From positions 18,024 to 82,023 of the IMG/VR virus record IMGVR_UViG_3300048838_000628: DNA of 64,000 nt, one strand, 5' to 3'. This stretch comes from a virus. Below, one piece after another: positions 17,653-29,600 of this stretch. Position numbers and translations under genes: made by a program. The notes under the pieces are model-generated. The model did no database searches and was not told where the DNA came from. It worked only from the letters and a program-made list of their open reading frames with translations. Numbering within the stretch: position 1 is the first letter of the stretch; every line of letters begins with the position of its first letter.

Positions 17653-19452
17653 TTATGCCAACATTGTTTCTTTTGCTACCCAAACTGAACTTTCACGACG
17701 CTCAAAAGCAAGATTGTTGCCGTCTTTAATAATGCGCCATGTGCCGTCTACGGCGGGATCGCCTAAGTAGAAAGCGGCTTCGCTTCGTACACCGTCGACA
17801 TTGACGCTACCACGCTCAACACCAGCGGTTAAGAATTTAATCTTATTAGAACCAGTTAGCGCAAGACTTCCAGTTGAAACTGTTTCAATAAATGCATCGC
17901 CAGCAGCAATACCGGCAGTGGTCGTATAACTTGCACCAGCAACACCGGCATACATATAGGGATTACCAAAGCGCGAAATACGAATAAAAGCCCTACCGTT
18001 AGTTGTATTGCTATCAAAACCTGCGATAACGCTATCGCCATCTCGGAACACACCTAGCTTAGCATCTGTTGATTCTGTGCCAAGAAGCAAAGAACCATTG
18101 CTACCTTCTGGAATAAATCTAGCCACACGTCTTGTGCCACCAGAATTATTTACGTTAATATCAAGGCAACCAACACGAGAAGCATGATTGCTTACTAGCC
18201 AGAAGTAATTTAGACTACCAATTTCTGTATCTTCAGTTGTTGATGTTTCAACAGCAGCTTGTATTTTTAGACCAATTCCATCAGCAGGTGTTCCAGTAGT
18301 GTTTTTGGTGAACCTAATAATTTCAGAAGTGCTATTGTTTAGCGCATCTTCAAGTAAATAATCACCACCACCTCCAACAGAAGCATTGATAATAGGATTA
18401 AGCGGGTCTGTGTTATCAACAGTAACGTTTGTTCCGGCTACAACACTTTCTAGTTTAGAATCGAGTGCAGCATCTAAATCTGTTTGATCTGATAACGTAC
18501 CCGTAATGCTTCCCCAAGTACCACCACCGCCAGACATTGTTTCAATCTTATCTCTGATAGCGTTTTTGGTAGGAGCATCCGTATTCCCATTCCATGTAGT
18601 GGCGTCATAAGCATCATCAGATACGTTGATAATCGTAGGCTTGTTTAATATCTGTGCGTCACCAGAAACAGCGTCCCAGTCAGCGTTTACATTAGCTTCT
18701 GCTGTAGTGCTGATAATGGGGTTATTTGGATCGGTATTATCAACAGAGACAAGACCCGTTCCAGAAACTCCATCAACCTTAGCATCAAGAGCAAGCTGCA
18801 AATCTGTCTGGTCGCTTAGTGTTCCAGCAATATCGCCCCAATCAGGTGAACCGCTAGTGGCCGGTTTATCTTCTAAAATCCAGTCGCTACCAGCAGTACG
18901 GTAAACGAGAATTTTGCCATCCGTAGGGCTTCCTACTGTGCTATCTAAAGGTGTACCACGCAAAGCCACAACAGTTAATGCGCCAGAACCAGTAGCATCA
19001 CCTGTGTGCGTAGCATTATTTACAATAGTCGGCTTATTAAGAATTTGCGCATCACCTGATACCGCATTCCAATCTGCGTTAACGTTTACTTCAGCACCAG
19101 TAGCAATACCAGAGAGTTTTGTTTTCTCTGTTGCCGTAAAGACTTTATTTGTAGTTCCGTCTGTGTGATTGTCCGTATCAAATGCATCACCAGATACACC
19201 TTGAGGGTCATACGTAGCAATAAGCATGTCCCCAAGACCTGAAGCGGCTGCGAATTCAAGGCCGTCCTCTGTGTTATTAACAACCACAACTTGACCAGAA
19301 GCACCAGTGTAATCGCTTGGCGTGTCTGTAAGATCAAGAAATTCTTCAGCACCACCGCCACCATTTGTTTCTAAATCATTTACAAAATTTGTTAAAGTGT
19401 TTAACCACGCTCTTAAATCAAAAGGATTGCGCGGTGGCTGAACTATAGGCAT
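17653..19452 (-). CDS. Tail fibre / receptor-binding protein with duplicated segments
   Basis: A 599-residue, Gly/Asp/Asn/Thr-rich protein. The N terminus (MPIVQPPRNPFDLRAWLNTL) resembles that of the next fibre, suggesting a shared tail-attachment domain. Two segment types are duplicated: ADWxAVSGDAQILNKPTI (about residues 126-143 and 257-274) and WGxIxGTLSDQTDLxxALDxK (about 205-225 and 313-333). VDNTDPxNPII also occurs twice. These are common in trimeric fibre shafts. The C-terminal part (GTWRIIKDGNNLAFERRE) is typical of fibre tips. Likely contacts the host surface. Confidence 0.78.
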   Translation of the reverse strand: MPIVQPPRNPFDLRAWLNTLTNFVNDLETNGGGGAEEFLDLTDTPSDYTGASGQVVVVNNTEDGLEFAAASGLGDMLIATYDPQGVSGDAFDTDNHTDGTTNKVFTATEKTKLSGIATGAEVNVNADWNAVSGDAQILNKPTIVNNATHTGDATGSGALTVVALRGTPLDSTVGSPTDGKILVYRTAGSDWILEDKPATSGSPDWGDIAGTLSDQTDLQLALDAKVDGVSGTGLVSVDNTDPNNPIISTTAEANVNADWDAVSGDAQILNKPTIINVSDDAYDATTWNGNTDAPTKNAIRDKIETMSGGGGTWGSITGTLSDQTDLDAALDSKLESVVAGTNVTVDNTDPLNPIINASVGGGGDYLLEDALNNSTSEIIRFTKNTTGTPADGIGLKIQAAVETSTTEDTEIGSLNYFWLVSNHASRVGCLDINVNNSGGTRRVARFIPEGSNGSLLLGTESTDAKLGVFRDGDSVIAGFDSNTTNGRAFIRISRFGNPYMYAGVAGASYTTTAGIAAGDAFIETVSTGSLALTGSNKIKFLTAGVERGSVNVDGVRSEAAFYLGDPAVDGTWRIIKDGNNLAFERRESSVWVAKETMLA

Positions 19453-19458
19453 AGTTTT

Positions 19459-20637
19459 TTACTCCCAATCCCAAACCATAGTCGTGCAAGTAATTGAGTT
19501 GTTTGTACTAGCGGCATTCCATACAACTCTTACGTCCATCGTGTTACTCGTAGTTGTATTTATTGTCGTATCACACTTTAAAGCTCTCTCTAACGATGTG
19601 ATAGTACCAGCGTTTGTATATGACAGAATACCGGCTCCCTTAATGCTTCCAGATGCGCCAGTTGTACGTAGAATAAATACGGCTTCAATATACCACGAGT
19701 TATCTGTTCCTGCGGCACTTGTAAGAGTTACGGGGGCAGAAACAAGTGTTGTTCCACCATAACGTATCTGTATTGTGATTGTTCTATCAGTGTGCGTTGC
19801 AGTATAATAACCGCCAGCTTTTAATCTAAGAACTTGACTTTCTACTAGATAGTTGGCAACAAATGTCATGTTCGAGTAGTAAAAGCCGCTTGTATCAACA
19901 ATGCTTGTTGCAGTTACAGTGTTAGTAACAGTCATATCATTAAGCGAATTGTACATCAAACCCTTTTGACGTATTGTGGTGTTTGTGTTTCTTGACCACA
20001 TTGAGTTATTCTGAAAGAACAGATCGCCACCAGTAGTACCACTTGGAATACCGTCTGCGCGCTTAACAATGTTCAAGCCTTTTTGAGCATATATGGTCAT
20101 CGCTGTTTCATAACCAGTATCGCCCGTTGGCGTTGTTGAGAACAACAAAGATGCGCCAGTAGTCGTGTTTGTCCAAGCTTCAGTTGTAGTTGCTCGTATT
20201 AATGCAGCAGAAGTAAGTGTAGAACTATCTGCTGTTCCTGAAAAGAAAATGTTCCCAAGATCATGATTAATACTTACTCCACTAACAGTAATAAAATCAG
20301 CACCATGAAACTTCCTTAAATTAATATTAGGTGCCGTATTGGTAGTTGCAGCATAACTGTTTACAACAGAGTTATTAAAGAAAGCATTATTGGGTGTTGT
20401 AGAACCAATAACACTAGGCGCGCCCCAATTAACTCTAGCGTTATCTAAAACGCCTGTCTGTATATGGGCTGCGTCCAATAGAATAAAACTAGGAACAGCA
20501 GCACTTGAGGCAACACCAAAGACTTTATAAGCATCTTGAGATGTAAAGTCAAATGTAGAACCGTTTACCGCGTCTTTCAAACTATAAAGCCATAAGCGAA
20601 TGTTGCAAAGATCGCTAGGTGGATCACTAATTGGCAT
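19459..20637 (-). CDS. Second tail fibre / receptor-binding protein
   Basis: A 392-residue Ser/Thr/Asn-rich protein. It starts MPISDPPSDLCNIRLWLYSL, aligned with the start of the other fibre. The middle is beta-rich with repetitive NTTTGASLLF/TPTGDTGYE text, and the C terminus ends in alternating strands (NSITCTTMVWDWE). GGAGG precedes the ATG. No enzymatic motif. By position after the Tal-like protein it should sit at the tail tip. Confidence 0.72.
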   Translation of the reverse strand: MPISDPPSDLCNIRLWLYSLKDAVNGSTFDFTSQDAYKVFGVASSAAVPSFILLDAAHIQTGVLDNARVNWGAPSVIGSTTPNNAFFNNSVVNSYAATTNTAPNINLRKFHGADFITVSGVSINHDLGNIFFSGTADSSTLTSAALIRATTTEAWTNTTTGASLLFSTTPTGDTGYETAMTIYAQKGLNIVKRADGIPSGTTGGDLFFQNNSMWSRNTNTTIRQKGLMYNSLNDMTVTNTVTATSIVDTSGFYYSNMTFVANYLVESQVLRLKAGGYYTATHTDRTITIQIRYGGTTLVSAPVTLTSAAGTDNSWYIEAVFILRTTGASGSIKGAGILSYTNAGTITSLERALKCDTTINTTTSNTMDVRVVWNAASTNNSITCTTMVWDWE

Positions 20638-20645
20638 TTTGCCTC

Positions 20646-22451
20646 CTAAACTTCAAATACTACGATAGCGGTTAGATCAAGCGTATCGCTTGTAGTCCAA
20701 CTGCCGCCAGACGGTCTAACAGCTATTTCAAATGTTGCTCCAGCAGTTGTAGGAACAACTACAAAATTTGCAATGTAACGACCGTTATTAACTGTTTTAA
20801 TTCCGTTCTGCGTGTCAATAATAAAATCGTTCTCTTTATAGAACTGTTCAATATAACCAGAACTTGTAAGATTGTGTACAACACTCTTACCATCAAGATC
20901 AAGAGCAAAATAAGCTACAACACTTGCACCTGTAGGAATTGGTCTAATATCACCAAGAAGCCAATCAGCAGTTTTGTTAACAGTAAACTTATACCAATCA
21001 AAACCGCCAGAATTATAATTATTTGCCGTACTTAACGGTATGTTGTAACTGTAATAACCGATGTTGTGCATCGGTGAAGTAACAAGGAAATATTCACCAC
21101 TTTCCCGCAACTGCCTACCAAGAGAAATCAAAATCTTTTCTTGTGAAGCATCTCGTTTAAAATCGTTTGTCGATTGCAAAACATAACTTATATTTCGTTC
21201 TTCTTGAGAGATGCTCATAGTGTATGATTTAATATAATAAGTAGCGTTGTTTAAAGAGAACGCTTCTATTTTCTTTGTATTTGCTTGCCCGGTCATTGCA
21301 TTGTATTTACTCATAAAATGAGAATAAGCTAGTTCGACTGTGTTCCCCGGCATAATATCTGTTGAAAATTCTGAACTACTAATTTCAATTTCAGTATCGC
21401 CTTGAGATTCTTTTATCTCTGTGATACCTTTGCCGTACACTGTGTCACCGGCCTGTTGTCTTTCTGTAGCAGTTGGGTTTTCTAAAGTATCGGGTTGTAT
21501 CTCTTTATAATAGAAAGTCAAGTATTTCTGGTCATAATCAAAATTAGTTACAGAGCTTTCGTAAGTAAAATTATTTGGAGCATCAATAATATAAGGCGAA
21601 ATAATACTGCCATATGTACTCTTATCGCTTGCCATAACAATTTGTGGCGTGGTGGCTGGTGTACCTGTTTTATATTCCCAACCGTAGCCATAAAAGCCCG
21701 TTGCCCTTGGCTCATTTGGAATGCGAATATTAAACTCATCTATGTTCTTTTCGTTGTATTGTAGACCGGTTGATTCGTTAAATACTCCACACTCAATTGA
21801 GTGAACAACAGCAAATAATCCGCCACCATAGTGTACGAGTTTGTTACCTCCATATCTGAAATAAAACTTTGGCACGCTTTCAGATATTTTCTGCAACTGT
21901 GCTAAAATGCTTTTCTCATCTCGCAAATCAATTCTTGTTGCAGTTGATTTAGAAAATATACTATGAAACCTAGTTATTTCCCAATAAGCATATTGATTAT
22001 TTCCGGTTGTTGGGCCGGGGATAGAGATATTCTTTAATATTGAATAGAAGCCCGCTAATGCCGTTTTATTGTTAACAATTGTGTTAGGAACGGCAGCGGT
22101 GTAATTGAGCAAATAAAGCATATCGTTACAATCAAAGGTTATTTGTCCATCAAGAATGTTGATATTTGTTTCGTATAACATTCCAGTAACAATAATTTTG
22201 CCATCTTCTTCAACTTCAACATAATAGTTCTTATTTTTAACGATAGGAAAGTCGTTCATAAAGTTGAAGTTGTTTACGTTTGTTGTTACTTTAAACGTAG
22301 TAAGCTCAACTATACTACGGCTAATCTCTACGCTATCTGCCAAAAATTCAAGAACCGGAGAAGCGTGTGATAAAATCTCAAAATTTATAGAGACATAACC
22401 ACCACTACTTGAAAGTCGATTTACGCCTTCATAAATAGATGTTTTAATCAT
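20646..22451 (-). CDS. Tail-tip (Tal/baseplate hub-like) protein
   Basis: A 601-residue protein translated from an ATG overlapping the previous stop (TAATG). The N-terminal 400 residues resemble a tail-hub fold (VEVEEDGKIIVTGMLYE; a gp27-like strand pattern), and the C-terminal 130 residues look like a separate beta-sandwich (YYSYNIPLSTANNY to the end). It follows the tape measure and Dit-like genes, the canonical position for Tal. No peptidase motif recognised. Assignment mostly from synteny. Confidence 0.65.
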   Translation of the reverse strand: MIKTSIYEGVNRLSSSGGYVSINFEILSHASPVLEFLADSVEISRSIVELTTFKVTTNVNNFNFMNDFPIVKNKNYYVEVEEDGKIIVTGMLYETNINILDGQITFDCNDMLYLLNYTAAVPNTIVNNKTALAGFYSILKNISIPGPTTGNNQYAYWEITRFHSIFSKSTATRIDLRDEKSILAQLQKISESVPKFYFRYGGNKLVHYGGGLFAVVHSIECGVFNESTGLQYNEKNIDEFNIRIPNEPRATGFYGYGWEYKTGTPATTPQIVMASDKSTYGSIISPYIIDAPNNFTYESSVTNFDYDQKYLTFYYKEIQPDTLENPTATERQQAGDTVYGKGITEIKESQGDTEIEISSSEFSTDIMPGNTVELAYSHFMSKYNAMTGQANTKKIEAFSLNNATYYIKSYTMSISQEERNISYVLQSTNDFKRDASQEKILISLGRQLRESGEYFLVTSPMHNIGYYSYNIPLSTANNYNSGGFDWYKFTVNKTADWLLGDIRPIPTGASVVAYFALDLDGKSVVHNLTSSGYIEQFYKENDFIIDTQNGIKTVNNGRYIANFVVVPTTAGATFEIAVRPSGGSWTTSDTLDLTAIVVFEV

Positions 22452-23653
22452 TAGTAAACCCTATGTAAGTGCAAAGCACCAACTTCGTTAGTTGGCCATG
22501 CTAAAGTAAAGGATATGTCTACTTTATTTCTAATTCCTATTAGTTCTCCGGGGCATCTTGTTGAGAAATCCCATTTAGGGATAAATAATTCGTTAGTACG
22601 ACTATCATAAACAGGATAGCCATCTTTAATCATAAAACTATGAGGATAGACATCGTTTTGCGAATATAGTACTATGTCCGTTGACAATCCTGTAGCTGCC
22701 AATCCAACGCTATTTGCTACACCATAAGACCTAAGGTTATCATCTAAATATTCTAGGTTTAAAGTGCTTGTAGTTGCTATAATATTAAATGGCGAATATT
22801 CTGAATTAACCGTGATAACCAAATCATGCCCTGTGCCAAATTCTATATGGCCAAAAGCGTGTAAGGTTCTTACAGAGCCAGAATGTGGCGAACTAACAGT
22901 ATAGCTTCTCATAAGAGAGCTTGTGCTTAAGCTCTGTGCATACACAAATGAACTATCGTTCCAGTCATCCCAATAGGCCGTATCGTAAAGTAAAAAGCTA
23001 TTAACAAAACGACGTTTAACCCAAACAAATTCAGGTTCATAATGAAATGGCGCTACTTGACAAGGATGATGTATTAGATTAGTAACACCAACAACCTTCT
23101 CTTGAACGCCTAGGGTAATGTCTAACGGCGTCCCATTTTCTTCTAGTTCAAAAACATTTGGGATAACATCTCCATAAATTGGGATATAAAGATACTTATT
23201 CAAAGGCTCCCAATATGGGTTTGCTTCTAATTCAAAAGATATTTCTAATGACGCTAAAGGATCAGAAACGCTTTCGTCTAGCGTATAAGTTCTTTCAACA
23301 GAGCTAATGCGCCCATAAGTATGATACCAACGAACGCATTCGCTCACTCCGCAACAAATACTGCAAGAAGAACCGACCTCACAGCAAGCATTAGGCAGAT
23401 ACCCTATAATATCAATATAGGGCCTGCCACCGTTTCGCATTAAATCTACTAGCTGTCTAGACGCCGTGTTGCCCCTGTGTGCTGCTATTGTTCCAGAAAC
23501 GCTATAGCTAGCAATCTCTGGTAGGGGATATAGAGAGTTATAAAATACAGTAGAACTGAACTCGTTCTGCAAACCCTCGTTCTTCCATTCCACAGGCGTG
23601 CTGTGTTCAGCAAATCCGCGTATTACAACATCACCTACCTGATAGATAAACAT
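22451..23653 (-). CDS. Distal tail (Dit-like) protein
   Basis: A 400-residue protein immediately downstream of the tape measure gene, as Dit proteins are in siphoviruses. The N-terminal part has a Dit-like strand pattern. A Cys cluster (ACCEVGSSCSICCGVSEC, near residues 89-106) is unusual for a cytoplasmically assembled structural protein and could bind metal. Assigned by synteny. Confidence 0.6.
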   Translation of the reverse strand: MFIYQVGDVVIRGFAEHSTPVEWKNEGLQNEFSSTVFYNSLYPLPEIASYSVSGTIAAHRGNTASRQLVDLMRNGGRPYIDIIGYLPNACCEVGSSCSICCGVSECVRWYHTYGRISSVERTYTLDESVSDPLASLEISFELEANPYWEPLNKYLYIPIYGDVIPNVFELEENGTPLDITLGVQEKVVGVTNLIHHPCQVAPFHYEPEFVWVKRRFVNSFLLYDTAYWDDWNDSSFVYAQSLSTSSLMRSYTVSSPHSGSVRTLHAFGHIEFGTGHDLVITVNSEYSPFNIIATTSTLNLEYLDDNLRSYGVANSVGLAATGLSTDIVLYSQNDVYPHSFMIKDGYPVYDSRTNELFIPKWDFSTRCPGELIGIRNKVDISFTLAWPTNEVGALHLHRVY

Positions 23654-26600
23654 TAAACCCCCGATGCACCAGAAAGCTTCAAAGTTCTAAAAGTCTCTCT
23701 TGCTTTGCGCTTTTCCATCTTCTTTACAACAGCCTCGGCCACAGCTTCAGGACTACCAGCCCCATTTACCGTTATATACGTGTCACCTTCGTTGATATTC
23801 ATACTACTCATACCAACACCGGCAGCAGCGTTTATCTCACGTGTACGGCCCGCAGGAGAGTAAATTTGACCATTCTCGTTGGAGATTAAATAGGTCTTGC
23901 CCTTGCTAGTCCGATACGTTTCAAACGGTAACCCGTTTTCGAGAACCTCATATTTACCACCAGCGCGAACACCACCACCATAGAAACTTGTACCATCTGT
24001 TGGTTGAATGCCCTCGCCTGGTCCCAATCCTACATTAGAGTTCAAGAACGCAACCTTCATACGCGCTAATGACAGAATTGCATCTTCGATCTTATCAATA
24101 AATAGGTCGAGTTCGCTACGAGCAACTATAAGGTTTAATTTAAGTATTGTTGTAGCAATAGTAAATGTAGAACTAAAGACTACAAGGTTTAGAATAATTT
24201 GCGATAGTGCAATCGTAACCTTGTTTGCCATTATAGCGGTCATGACTGAAATAGTTTCAAGTTCGCCAACAACTTTATCGACAGATTTTTTAAGGTCGCT
24301 AACGTTGTCATCAATGCCTTTTTGTAGACCTTCAATGATATTTTCGCCAACGGTTTCATATACAGTTGAAGGAGATTTAATACCAAGAGCATTTTTAGTG
24401 CCTTCGTCTAGATATTGTCCAATCCCTTTACCGACATTTTGCAGTCTTGTTGTATTTTCACTTGTTATTAATCCAAGTTCTAAGCCTTCAAGAATACCAT
24501 TTAAGTAATCATTGCTAAGAGCGCGAGTATATTGATTTTCGGGATCATAAAGCGAACTTATAAACCCCCTAGCAATACTCTTTGCATCTTCATCACTAAT
24601 AGCATCTTCTTGATTGTGTAATAATCCGTTAATTATGCTCGTATAAAGATCGGCTCCAGCTTGTGGCCCAAGCAGATCATAAATCGGTCCCATGCTAGAT
24701 TGTAGTTCTGCCACAACACCGTTTATTTCCGATTGTTCTAATGGGCGAAGATTGCCAGATGCTAAAATACTCAACATATTAAAGCCAGCAAATTCTTCTG
24801 TGGCCATTAACTGATTTACTAAAGCATCGCTTTCATTTAATGTAGCAAGATCATCAACAACTCTAGTCTGTAAATCAGCTTTTGTTGTTTCACTAAGCCC
24901 AGTATCTTGAGCAACAGCGCCTTTTATAAAGCTATCTATTAATCCAGTTACGCCCTCTATTGTCAAGAAGCCGCTTATATTTTCTTGATCCAAACCAAGC
25001 TCCCCAAGAGCAACATTTCTTAGCAATGCTTCTTTTAGATTTGTTGGCATATTCTTTAAGAACGGCAAATTAGCAAGCTGTTCGGTTGTAAATTGCGTTT
25101 CTGGATCAATACCAAGCATTCTGAAAACGTTAAATGCATCATTAGCGCTATCGGCGTCACCAGAAGTAAGTAAAGTATTGATTGCGGCATAGCGTAAGCG
25201 TTCTTTAGCTTCTGCACTTAAGGTATAATTTTCTGGATTGCTTAACGCGTCCCTGAACGATGTAGCAACCAGCTTACCAAATGAATTAGTAAACCCAAAC
25301 GTACTATCAAGCTCAAGAGTAGAAAATTTGAACTGCTCTCCAAAAGCCAATCCACCTATTAATTTATCTCGTTCTAATTGAAATGGGCGCTCTTTATTGG
25401 GATCAAGCTCGTTAAATATTTGTAGGTCTAAAGCAGCAATCTTAATACGAGTAATAATGGTATCAATGATTGCAATAATGCCTCGCAAAGAGTTTTCAGC
25501 TTGTATTCTAAATACGCTAGCTGGCCCAAGGCCAATAGCCTCCATGACATTAAATGTAGAATTTGCTATACTACCAAAGAACGCCTGTAGAGCATCCCAT
25601 ATGCCCTCTAGCGCCTTGTCAGCGTTCGCTTGAACCTTGTCTTTATCGCCCTCTATTAAACCTTCGATAACGCCAAATGCACCCGATGTAGCGGTTAGTA
25701 GAGAGGGTAGGGCTTCGGCAATACCGCCAATAAGCAATTGCAAACCAGCAAATCTAGCAACTGTCATAACCATTGACGCTACTTTTATTCTGTTCATAAA
25801 TGCTATAAAAACAGCACCTATTTTTAGTAGCGAGTTAATATCGTCAGAAGTGAATTCTTCTGTCAAAACGTTAAATGTTTTACCAATATTTTCGATTAAC
25901 GGTAGTATAAACGTCTTAAGTTCTAACAAAGCAACGCTACCAACAAGCAATGCTGCGCCAGCAACAATATCGTTTATGAACTTCAATATACCAGACACAA
26001 ACGTGGTTATGCTTGTAAAATCTATTCTGTTGATTTCATCAATTATGTCTTTAACGTCTTCTATTAAAGCGTTAAAATAACTAACAAATGGATTACTGCC
26101 AGATTTTGCAGAACTTGGCATAATGCTGTCGTTTTCCATAATACCAACACCGGCTTTTAAACCGTTTGCGGCATTTTTATCCGGGTTCATTATTTCGCCA
26201 ACAGCTGCTAGGGCAAGATTAATCTGTTCACCAATATAACCAACAGCTTTGACGATCTCATTGCCAATTTCTGTTTTTTCTAATTCTGTTCTAAGATTAA
26301 AAACATCGTTTTCAATAGCCATAGCCAACATGTTAGATACAAAAGCTATAGCGCCAAACGGAAAACCAAACACAAGAGCTAAACCAGCGGTTATGCCAGA
26401 GCGAACAAAATTATCGACATTAGTCTCTAAGAAGGTTTTTGCTTCGGTATAATCGCCATTTGCAATATCCGTAAGAACTCTGCGTATATTAAGTATTGCA
26501 AGGTCTATACTTTCGCTCATATTTTCTGGTTTACCGATTTCTTTGATGCGTTTTTCTAGTTCTTCGTTAAACCCAAAAAGGCTTCTCGTTATTGTCTTTG

Positions 26601-29600
26601 TTGGCATTCCAAATTGGTTATCTGTTAAACCGCCAGATTGTGCGAAAGCGTATTCTTCTTCTGGAGTGCCAAGATTTATTTCACGTTCACCAAAACCAAA
26701 CTGATTAAGACCGCTACTAAGCAAAGTCTGTAAAGCGCCAACAGGAACAAGAAGTGCTGTTCTAAAAGCTTCTTTCCAGTCTTTGTTTTTAATGTCGTCA
26801 ATTAGTTCACTAATACGTCTTGTAAAAGGATTTTCTGTTATTTCTATTCCAAGAGTCGTTAGAACCGATTTAAAGTTCTCTTTAAGGTTTCCAACAGCTA
26901 TTGCTAGTTCATCAGAACCTTGCTTTGTTTCGCCACTAAATAGTAGACCAATAGCTTTCCTGGAATCAGCGAAGTCTTTGTTTAGCCCGCGCAAGTCGTT
27001 TCTTAAATCTGTTATTTGGTCAACTGTAAGATTCTTACCAAACACTTTAGCTGCACCAGCGAATCTTTTTGTCGTCTTTTCACTATCGGTCATTTGGTCT
27101 TCAAGGCGCTTCATTTCTTCATATTGATCTTGGAGCATATCGGAAACATCTTCGCCTTCAGAATTATATTTAGACCAAATCTTTATTGTATCACCGTAGT
27201 GATATACGCTATCTTTAGTAAGACCGTTCCACTCTCTTAGCTGGTCTACAGAAACACCATAACGCTGTGCAATTCCCCAAAGACTATCGCCTTGAGCAAG
27301 AACAAGTTCTTGATACATGCCAAGCGCAGGATCGTATAACGTCTTTAGTCTGTCAAGCTCTGGATTTGTTTTTCTTGGCCCGCTTTCACCAGCAGCGCCG
27401 CCAGTTGGCCCGCTACCAAAAGTATTATCTATTAACGCTTTTAGTTCATCAATTGGTGTTCTAATTAAACGGATAGATTCAACAAAACCGCTTAAGAAAA
27501 CATTTACTCTTTGTATGGCATTACCGATTGCATCTGCAAGAAACTTAACCAATGGAGCAAATATATTGCCAATTGTTATTTTAAGATCATACATACGGTT
27601 CTTAAGTCTCTGAATAGAAGCGTCCGTAGTTTCATTACGGATACGTGCCTCATTCATAAGAGCATTATTTTCACGCCAACCATCGTTACCGACTTCAACG
27701 GCTTTATTAACCAACTCGTTAGCGTTACCAAGACGACGCAACATGTCAGAAACACGAATACCGTCTAAGCCAAGCTGATCGAACAAAACAACCTGTTCCT
27801 CAAGAGGGTATTTAGAAAAGCCCTCAAGCATATCCAAAAGAAACTCCGCCGGTTTTTGTTTCTGCAACTCTTTTAATTCAGCACCAGTCATTCCGGCAGC
27901 TTTAGCAAATAACTCAAGTTCTGTTCCACCTTTAGCTAAAGCGTTAATGCTTTTCTGCATAAACTGGCTAAAAGCTGTACCGGCTGCTTCAGGGTTAAGA
28001 CCGACCGATTCCATAGCAGCAGAGAACGAAAGAATCTCCGGCACAGAAAGACCGAACGAGACACCGACACCGGCAATGCGATTTGACATTTCAGCAATAC
28101 CGCTTTCAGTAGCGGCAAACTGATTGCCAAGCGTAACCATTGTACTGGCAACTTTATCAAAATCTTTACTTCCAGTAATGGCCGAAAACTGTCCAAGGAA
28201 CGTAGCTGCTTCTTCGCCACCAAGATTAGTGGCAATTGTCATAGCACCGACGGTTTGAGTAAACTTTTCCATCAATTCAATAGGTATACCAAGCGTACCA
28301 GCAACTTCAGCGATCTCAAGAATAGTTTTTGAAGCATCTGATAGACCAGATAAAACACTATCATTGCCAGTCGCCATATCTCTAAATTGTTGTGTTAATG
28401 TGGCCTGTACTTCTTTTTTAGTTTCTTCTGGTATTTCAATTGTTTTGAAAACCTGCGCTAAACCTTTTTCAAATTCAATTGCCGTTCCAGCAAAAACAGA
28501 GCCTAGTCCACCAACAAACATTCTAAGATCATTTATTGCAAAACGTAAGCGATTGCTTATTTGTTTAAATATACCGCCTATTGCATCACCGGCTTTTCTA
28601 AAAGGGAAAGTTATAATATTGGCGATATTAGAGAAAATTGATTTAGTAGTGTTTACAACACCTTTAAATGCGTTTATAACTGTTTTTGCTAAAAACTCTA
28701 CAACAGCCTTGATTTTACTAAAACCAGATTTCAAGCCTTCAACAATATTTTCACCAAAGCGCTTAAAAACGGCACTAGGGGAGCGAATTCCCCATGAGAA
28801 TTTGGCACCACGATTTACTTCGTTACCAAAATCTTTACCAAGGTTAAAGCCTGCACGTTTATCAAATCCGCCAGCTTTCATGCCTTTGGATAATTGCTTA
28901 ACAGAATTAGCAAAACCTTTAAAGTTTATATCTTTCATATTAACGCCAGATAACTTTTCTAGCGTTTTTGCAATAGCAAGGATTGATTCAGAGAAAGAGC
29001 GAAATTTATCTACTGTATTTTTATTAACGCTGCCAATATCTTTCATAATAGCTTTAAAGCCACCAAAAGGTAGTAAGGGTATGCCATTAAGCATTCTGCG
29101 TATAGTTCCAAGACTTTTTATAACAGTTTCTACGCTAACGCCTTCATCAATACGAGCAAGAACGCGAAATACCTTGCCTATATTTACGACAGCTTCAGCA
29201 AAACTTGAAAACTTTTTAATGTCATCTGATTTAAAACCAGATATACTCTTAACAATGCCCTTGAAGCCGCCAATGTTGAACAAACCTGTAGCACTAAGCA
29301 TTCTGCGTATTTTGTTTAAGTTTTCAACAATATTTTCTGTGCTTAAATCTCTTGAGTCCACAGAAAGCGATCTAAAGGCTTTGATAATACCAAGCATACC
29401 CTCTGTAAATCCACGTACCTTTTCTACTTGCTGAATAGATACGCCACCTTCGTTTTTCTTAAATATATTAAAACTAAAGCTTTTAAAGCCGTCTAGTTTT
29501 TTAAACAGTTTCGACATACTTTCAAGCATATAAAGCGATTCAACCAAAAAAGAGTTTAACTGTTTAGAAGCATTTTGTATATTTAGCTTTTCAACACTTT

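Noticed and set aside
28364-29434. Long plus-strand open frame (356 codons) inside the tape measure gene
   Set aside because: It is the antisense of a clear coding region, has no known motif or ribosome-binding site, and its composition mirrors the gene on the other strand.
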